From assembly GCF_030296615.1 (NCBI RefSeq), contig NZ_AP027733.1:62001-126000 (forward strand): a stretch of 64,000 bases of DNA. The letters are read 5' to 3'. Shown here in pieces: positions 60,760-64,000 of this stretch. Source of the stretch: Frondihabitans sucicola (lineage in GTDB: Bacteria; Actinomycetota; Actinomycetes; Actinomycetales; Microbacteriaceae). The notes under the pieces are model-generated. The model was not told where the DNA came from and did no database searches. It worked only from the letters and a program-made list of their open reading frames with translations. Every line of letters starts with the position of its first letter. The first letter of the stretch is position 1. Position numbers and translations under genes: made by a program.

Positions 60760-60783
60760 CTCACGAGAGAGAGAAAGAGATTT

Positions 60784-60909
60784 CTAGGTAGAGGCCACCT
60801 GATTTCCATACCCGTCCTGCGACAGGTGGGAAAAATTCGGCTTCCAGTTGCGCTGGGCAGCGGTCGCCGAAGACACCTGCGTGTCAATGGTGAGCTGCTT
60901 GCCGAACAT
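60784..60909 (-). CDS. Small protein of 41 residues
   Basis: The frame encodes MFGKQLTIDTQVSSATAAQRN and ends SQDGYGNQVAST. It has a GCAACCTGCTA-like promoter about 125 bases upstream (61052-61034), AAGGGACCTCCCG before the ATG and a terminator after the stop. Together these make a complete small transcription unit upstream of the tRNA array. The family is unknown; the peptide is soluble. Confidence 0.55.
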   Translation of the reverse strand: MFGKQLTIDTQVSSATAAQRNWKPNFSHLSQDGYGNQVAST

Positions 60910-61033
60910 CGGGAGGTCCCTTACTAGTGGGGAGAAACGAACCAGGAGGACTTGGTGCCCGCCTGGAAGATGAGGATCAGCCTACAGCCTCGACCCGAAG
61001 ATCAAAACGTAAACCTTGCCCCGTTCTTGATCG

Positions 61034-61052
61034 TTACTATAGCACGTTGTTT
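61034..61052 (-). promoter_or_regulatory. GCAACCTGCTA-like promoter
   Basis: On the minus strand AACAACGTGCTATAGTAAC with TATAGT as the -10; it lies immediately past the NERD gene's stop. Confidence 0.55.
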
Positions 61053-61897
61053 TCAAGCCACGTCAACGGGTCGTGACGTTTCCCAAGTCCGGGCGTGTCG
61101 CGCTGTGTCTTGGACGGCCGCCAGCCACCGCGGAGGCAGCTCGGCAGGCTGTGCCAGCAGCCAGGGGACGACGTCGGCTATGGCCATGAGACGCACCTTC
61201 CCGTCGACTGGCTGGCCCAGATCGGTGATGACTCCGCTGCTTGTGAAAGCGACGATCCCACGGGCCTTGATCTCGAATCCGCAGGCCTGGCTCAGGATGG
61301 TTCCCACCCGCGACGCCTCGAAGCGCGAATTGCGCGCATGGTGCACGCGAGAGCCGCCGACGGTGACGTCGTTCTCCTTGATCCGAATCGGTTTCTGGCC
61401 GTGATTCTTCGCGTTGATCGAGAAGACGCCGCGCGGGCCGACGACCAGATGGTCGATGTCGGCGCCCTGAGAGCCGATCGGAAGCGAGTGGAGAACCAGC
61501 CAACTCGGCGGGAGGGCTTCGAGGGCCTTCGCCATGGCCTCCTCCCCTCTGCGCCCAAGCGCCACGACGCGGCTCGATCCTGACCGACGAGGTTGTCCGC
61601 GAACTTGAGCAGATCGTGCCGCTCGTTCATCTCCGCCTCGCGCTCCCGCACGGCTGCCCCCGCCGCAGTCGTGGCGATCGACGCATCAGGCTTGGAGACC
61701 TGCACCACGGCCCCGTGGCGCTCCAACCACGTCTGGATGGCTCGCTCGAATCCGTCGCGCAAATCTGGCCGTTGAATGACGGAGCGCGAGGTCTTCAGGT
61801 CGAGGTAGCCCACGCTGGCACCTCTCCCCGTTCTCACGTACACCCGATCAAGCGCGCCCTTCGACCAGCGCGTGACGATCAGCTTCGAGATGGTCAT
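61053..61897 (-). CDS. NERD-domain nuclease-like protein, apparent frameshift (about 281 aa)
   Basis: ATG overlaps the stop of the SLOG gene (ATGA). The N-terminal 90 residues (MTISKLIVTRWSKGALDRVYV) form a small domain. One base added near 61563-61566 joins NLVGQDRAASV to ALGRRGEEAMAKALEALPPSW. The NERD core follows: GRRGEEAMAKAL, GADIDHLVVGPRGVFSINAKNH. The catalytic-type D-x-D and x-K are conserved. It is the last gene of a leftward operon with a resolvase. Confidence 0.75.
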
Positions 61898-62412
61898 CGG
61901 ATGCTCCGAATCCATGCGGTCGTGTGCTCGGTGGGATTGATCCGAAGGACCTCTCGGTCCCTGGCGAGAGCCTTCTTCACGGCACCGTGAGTGCCTCCCG
62001 ATGTGCGCTCGTCGAGTACAGCGATTACGATCTGCGAGTCTCGGATCATGGCGTCATTGCGCGCATGGAGGGCTCGGACGACGAGATGCCGTTCGGTGAT
62101 GGGCTCCGCCACGACGTGGACGATCTTGCGCGAAGCTGCCATGAGGGCGTCGCGTCGTCGCTGCTCGTGCGCGGGCCACTTGGATGCCTGGCCGGGAAAC
62201 GGAACGTATGAGTCGACGGGGAAGCCAAGTCGAAGGGCGGTCTCGCCAAAGAGCATGTCCGCGCCGAGCGCCAGGCCCTGGATGGCTGCGAGTTCCCCAC
62301 GCAGGGCGTGGAGCTTCCCCAGGCAGCGATCCATCTCCTGCGCCACCCAAGACCACGACTCCCCGGGCAGGTTGCGGTGGCCCGTGATCATGACCGAGGT
62401 CTCCGGGCTCAT
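61894..62412 (-). CDS. SLOG-domain protein, DUF1273/YpsA-like (172 aa)
   Basis: The protein begins MSPETSVMITGHRNLPGESWS, then GLALGADMLFGETALRLGFPV and DSYVPFPGQASKWP, and IRDSQIVIAVLDERTSGGTHG. This Rossmann-like pattern (TGHR, GAD...GE, vPFpgQ, SD.vIaV.D..SGGT) is that of DUF1273/SLOG proteins, which bind nucleotide-type ligands. Overlaps both neighbours by four bases (ATGA). Confidence 0.8.
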   Translation of the reverse strand: MSPETSVMITGHRNLPGESWSWVAQEMDRCLGKLHALRGELAAIQGLALGADMLFGETALRLGFPVDSYVPFPGQASKWPAHEQRRRDALMAASRKIVHVVAEPITERHLVVRALHARNDAMIRDSQIVIAVLDERTSGGTHGAVKKALARDREVLRINPTEHTTAWIRSIR

Positions 62413-63317
62413 GCTGCCGTGGCGAGGGCGAGCGGGGTGCTGGGTCCGCCGAGCAGCATCGCCGATGCCACGATGAGGGCTGATCGGTGGTCCATGGTGG
62501 CGCCGATGACGACAGGCCCCTCAGGGGGCGTTCTGGCCGCCGCTGCTTCCGCCAAGACGGCTGGCCATCCGGCGTCCGGCTCGCACATGCCCATCGCATC
62601 GAGGGCGGTGACACGGGCCAGGGCCCCGCGCCCGATCGGGTCCAACAGGTCTCTCGCTCTCCACAGTTCGATGAGCGCACCGGGTGAGCTAAGAGCGTCC
62701 GGCATCTCGCCCTCGTAGACCTTGACGACGTGCGAGAAGCCGACGATCAGATCGTCGTCATGCAGGACGCTGAGTTTTCGATGCTGCTCCATGACCTGCT
62801 GGCGCGCGCGCTTGGCGACCGCGGTCGGCATGTGTTTGAAGTCGGCGGCCTTGACCGGCTTCGGGCTGAGGCCATCTACGACGGCGCGAAGCAGCTTGTC
62901 GAGGTCTGGCGTGGTGACGTGGAATGTGTCGCCGCGCTTCTTCGAGGCCGCGCTGTGGGGCATGCTGAGAGTGACGCCGACGACGACGGGCTCGTTGATG
63001 GCAGACCATCCCGTCGTCCTCGTCACCTGGTGTGACGCTCGCGCGATCGCGTCACGCCATGGGTGATAACCCTCCGAGGAATGCTTCACGTAGAGCTTGC
63101 CCGTCGTGCCGTTCCGCATGGGGTCATGGGAGCCCTCCGGGGAGGGGTCGCCGAAGACGCCGAAGGCGACAACAGGGTCCACCAGGTCTGTTCGCATGGG
63201 CCAGTGCTCGATGCGCCGAGAGGGCACGAAGTGAGGCCGCGCGGCCTTGTTCTGGATGTCGGCCGTGCGGTTGGCCTTGGAGACGCCGGAGCGGACCTTC
63301 GGCGGGGTGATGGTCAT
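62409..63317 (-). CDS. RusA-like Holliday junction resolvase with extended tail (302 aa)
   Basis: The RusA core is present: TPDLDKLLRAVVDGLS (residues about 121-136) and the second acidic pair LHDDDLIVGFSHVVK (about 173-187). RusA cleaves four-way DNA junctions. The protein is longer than typical RusA (about 120-140 residues), with about 60 residues before and 100 after the core. Both ends overlap neighbours (ATGA). Confidence 0.75.
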   Translation of the reverse strand: MTITPPKVRSGVSKANRTADIQNKAARPHFVPSRRIEHWPMRTDLVDPVVAFGVFGDPSPEGSHDPMRNGTTGKLYVKHSSEGYHPWRDAIARASHQVTRTTGWSAINEPVVVGVTLSMPHSAASKKRGDTFHVTTPDLDKLLRAVVDGLSPKPVKAADFKHMPTAVAKRARQQVMEQHRKLSVLHDDDLIVGFSHVVKVYEGEMPDALSSPGALIELWRARDLLDPIGRGALARVTALDAMGMCEPDAGWPAVLAEAAAARTPPEGPVVIGATMDHRSALIVASAMLLGGPSTPLALATAA

Positions 63318-64000
63318 GCTCGACCGCCCATGAATTCGCTCGGGTCGACCACGTCGCTCTCGCTCGCGGCGAGGGGCTTGTAGGGCGCGGCCGGGCTCGG
63401 GCCAACTACTCGCACGACGGATTCGTCTCGATCCTCGAAGGGGTCGAGCGGCAGAGCGTCCGTGGGGTCGTCGGTGGGGTCGATGACTGGCTCTGCTGCC
63501 GCCGGGTTGGCGGGCGGGGCCGACGGCGCGGGGGTGCGCGGGCGTCGTTGCGGCATCCATGATGTTGTCGCGGGCGCGGCGCCCTGAGGCTCGCTAGGCG
63601 ACGCGGGTTCGACGTCTTCCGCGGGCTCCGCAGCCTCGGCCGCAATCTCGTCGAGGTCCGCGAGACTGAATCCAACGTCGAAGGCGTCGTCGTCGAAGAC
63701 GTTCGGCGCCGTGGCGGGGAACCCGGGAGGCGCGGCCTGTGCGCCGACCGGTGCGCGATCCGCCTGAGGCTGCGGCGATACCGACTCATCCCCGGACGCC
63801 TCGCCAGGCTCCGCCCATGCCTGCTGAAACGCCTGGCGATGCGGCTCCTTGTCCGCAGCGGCGTTCTGGGCTTCGAGAGCGGCGCCTGCCACCTCCCAAG
63901 CATCGGGGATGCCGTTGTCGTTGGCGTCGACGAGTTCCTCGGCGAGCACCTCGTTCTCGGTGATGGAGGCCGCCTCCGACTCGACCGCCTCGTCAACAGA
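63314..64000 (-). CDS. Partial low-complexity protein with calcium-loop motif
   Basis: The frame is open to the window edge, so the start is missing. The visible 228 residues are Pro/Ala/Asp/Glu-rich. The segment VDANDNGIPDAWEVAG resembles a calcium-binding loop (D-x-N-x-N-G-x-P-D-x-W-E) of dockerin or thrombospondin-type repeats. The rest is probably disordered. It heads the visible part of the leftward operon and overlaps the RusA-like gene (ATGA). Confidence 0.6.
   Translation of the reverse strand, partial: SVDEAVESEAASITENEVLAEELVDANDNGIPDAWEVAGAALEAQNAAADKEPHRQAFQQAWAEPGEASGDESVSPQPQADRAPVGAQAAPPGFPATAPNVFDDDAFDVGFSLADLDEIAAEAAEPAEDVEPASPSEPQGAAPATTSWMPQRRPRTPAPSAPPANPAAAEPVIDPTDDPTDALPLDPFEDRDESVVRVVGPSPAAPYKPLAASESDVVDPSEFMGGRA

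Noticed and set aside
60780-60900. A possible extra tRNA or tRNA remnant upstream of the Trp gene
   Set aside because: No cloverleaf could be folded; the stretch is better explained by the 41-residue reading frame.

Overview
The window is high-GC DNA with frequent GTG starts, four-base start/stop overlaps and leaderless promoters. Its conjugation genes resemble those of Gram-positive actinobacteria. It carries a type IV secretion operon, a relaxase-type accessory gene, its own DNA polymerase sliding clamp, a dUTPase, a RusA-like resolvase, a tRNA array and a type IV-B CRISPR-Cas locus. It has no rRNA genes and no clear central-metabolism genes. This fits a large conjugative plasmid (or a phage-plasmid hybrid) of an actinobacterium. 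The host cannot be named from the sequence.

Layout. (1) 0-21 kb: an accessory region of small, mostly leftward, mostly unrecognised genes. They include several paralogous families, small membrane proteins and lipoproteins, an XRE repressor-like gene, a FtsK-like protein with a degenerate P-loop and a helicase-associated-repeat protein. The region is studded with short repeats: a 13-mer found in one orientation only, a 20-mer, a TGTACTGTA promoter element and a GCTA..TAGC dyad. (2) 21-23 kb: one large gene of unknown function. (3) 22.9-25.95 kb: about 3 kb without a convincing gene, with a strong base-skew switch, reiterated short motifs and direct repeats; a candidate origin or transfer region. 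(4) 25.95-45.3 kb: the conjugation block (replication-relaxation protein, coupling ATPase, VirB8/TcpC-like, TcpE-like, VirB4, VirB6/TrbL, NERD protein, M23 hydrolase, possible ADP-ribosyltransferase). (5) 45.4-51.3 kb: sliding clamp, lipoprotein, coiled-coil and secreted repeat proteins. (6) 51.4-55.4 kb: type IV-B CRISPR-Cas operon csf1-cas11-csf2-(zinc protein)-csf3-cysH-like, every gene overlapping the next. (7) 55.4-61 kb: HNH nuclease, dUTPase and 17 tRNA genes. (8) 61-64 kb: a leftward overlapping operon with NERD nuclease, SLOG protein, RusA-like resolvase and a truncated gene at the window edge.

Two points cut across the window. First, at least 19 places look like single-base deletions in coding sequence. 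Most lie in short G or C runs, and every one is repaired by adding one base. They break VirB4 (three times), the coupling protein, the zinc-protein, csf3 and cysH genes and others. This uniform pattern suggests consensus errors in the assembly rather than decay, so the affected genes are annotated here as single genes with an apparent frameshift. Second, two promoter families organise transcription: one built on TGTACTGTA (mainly 1-12 kb, plus 48.8 kb) and one on GCAACCTGCTAYACT (9-61 kb).
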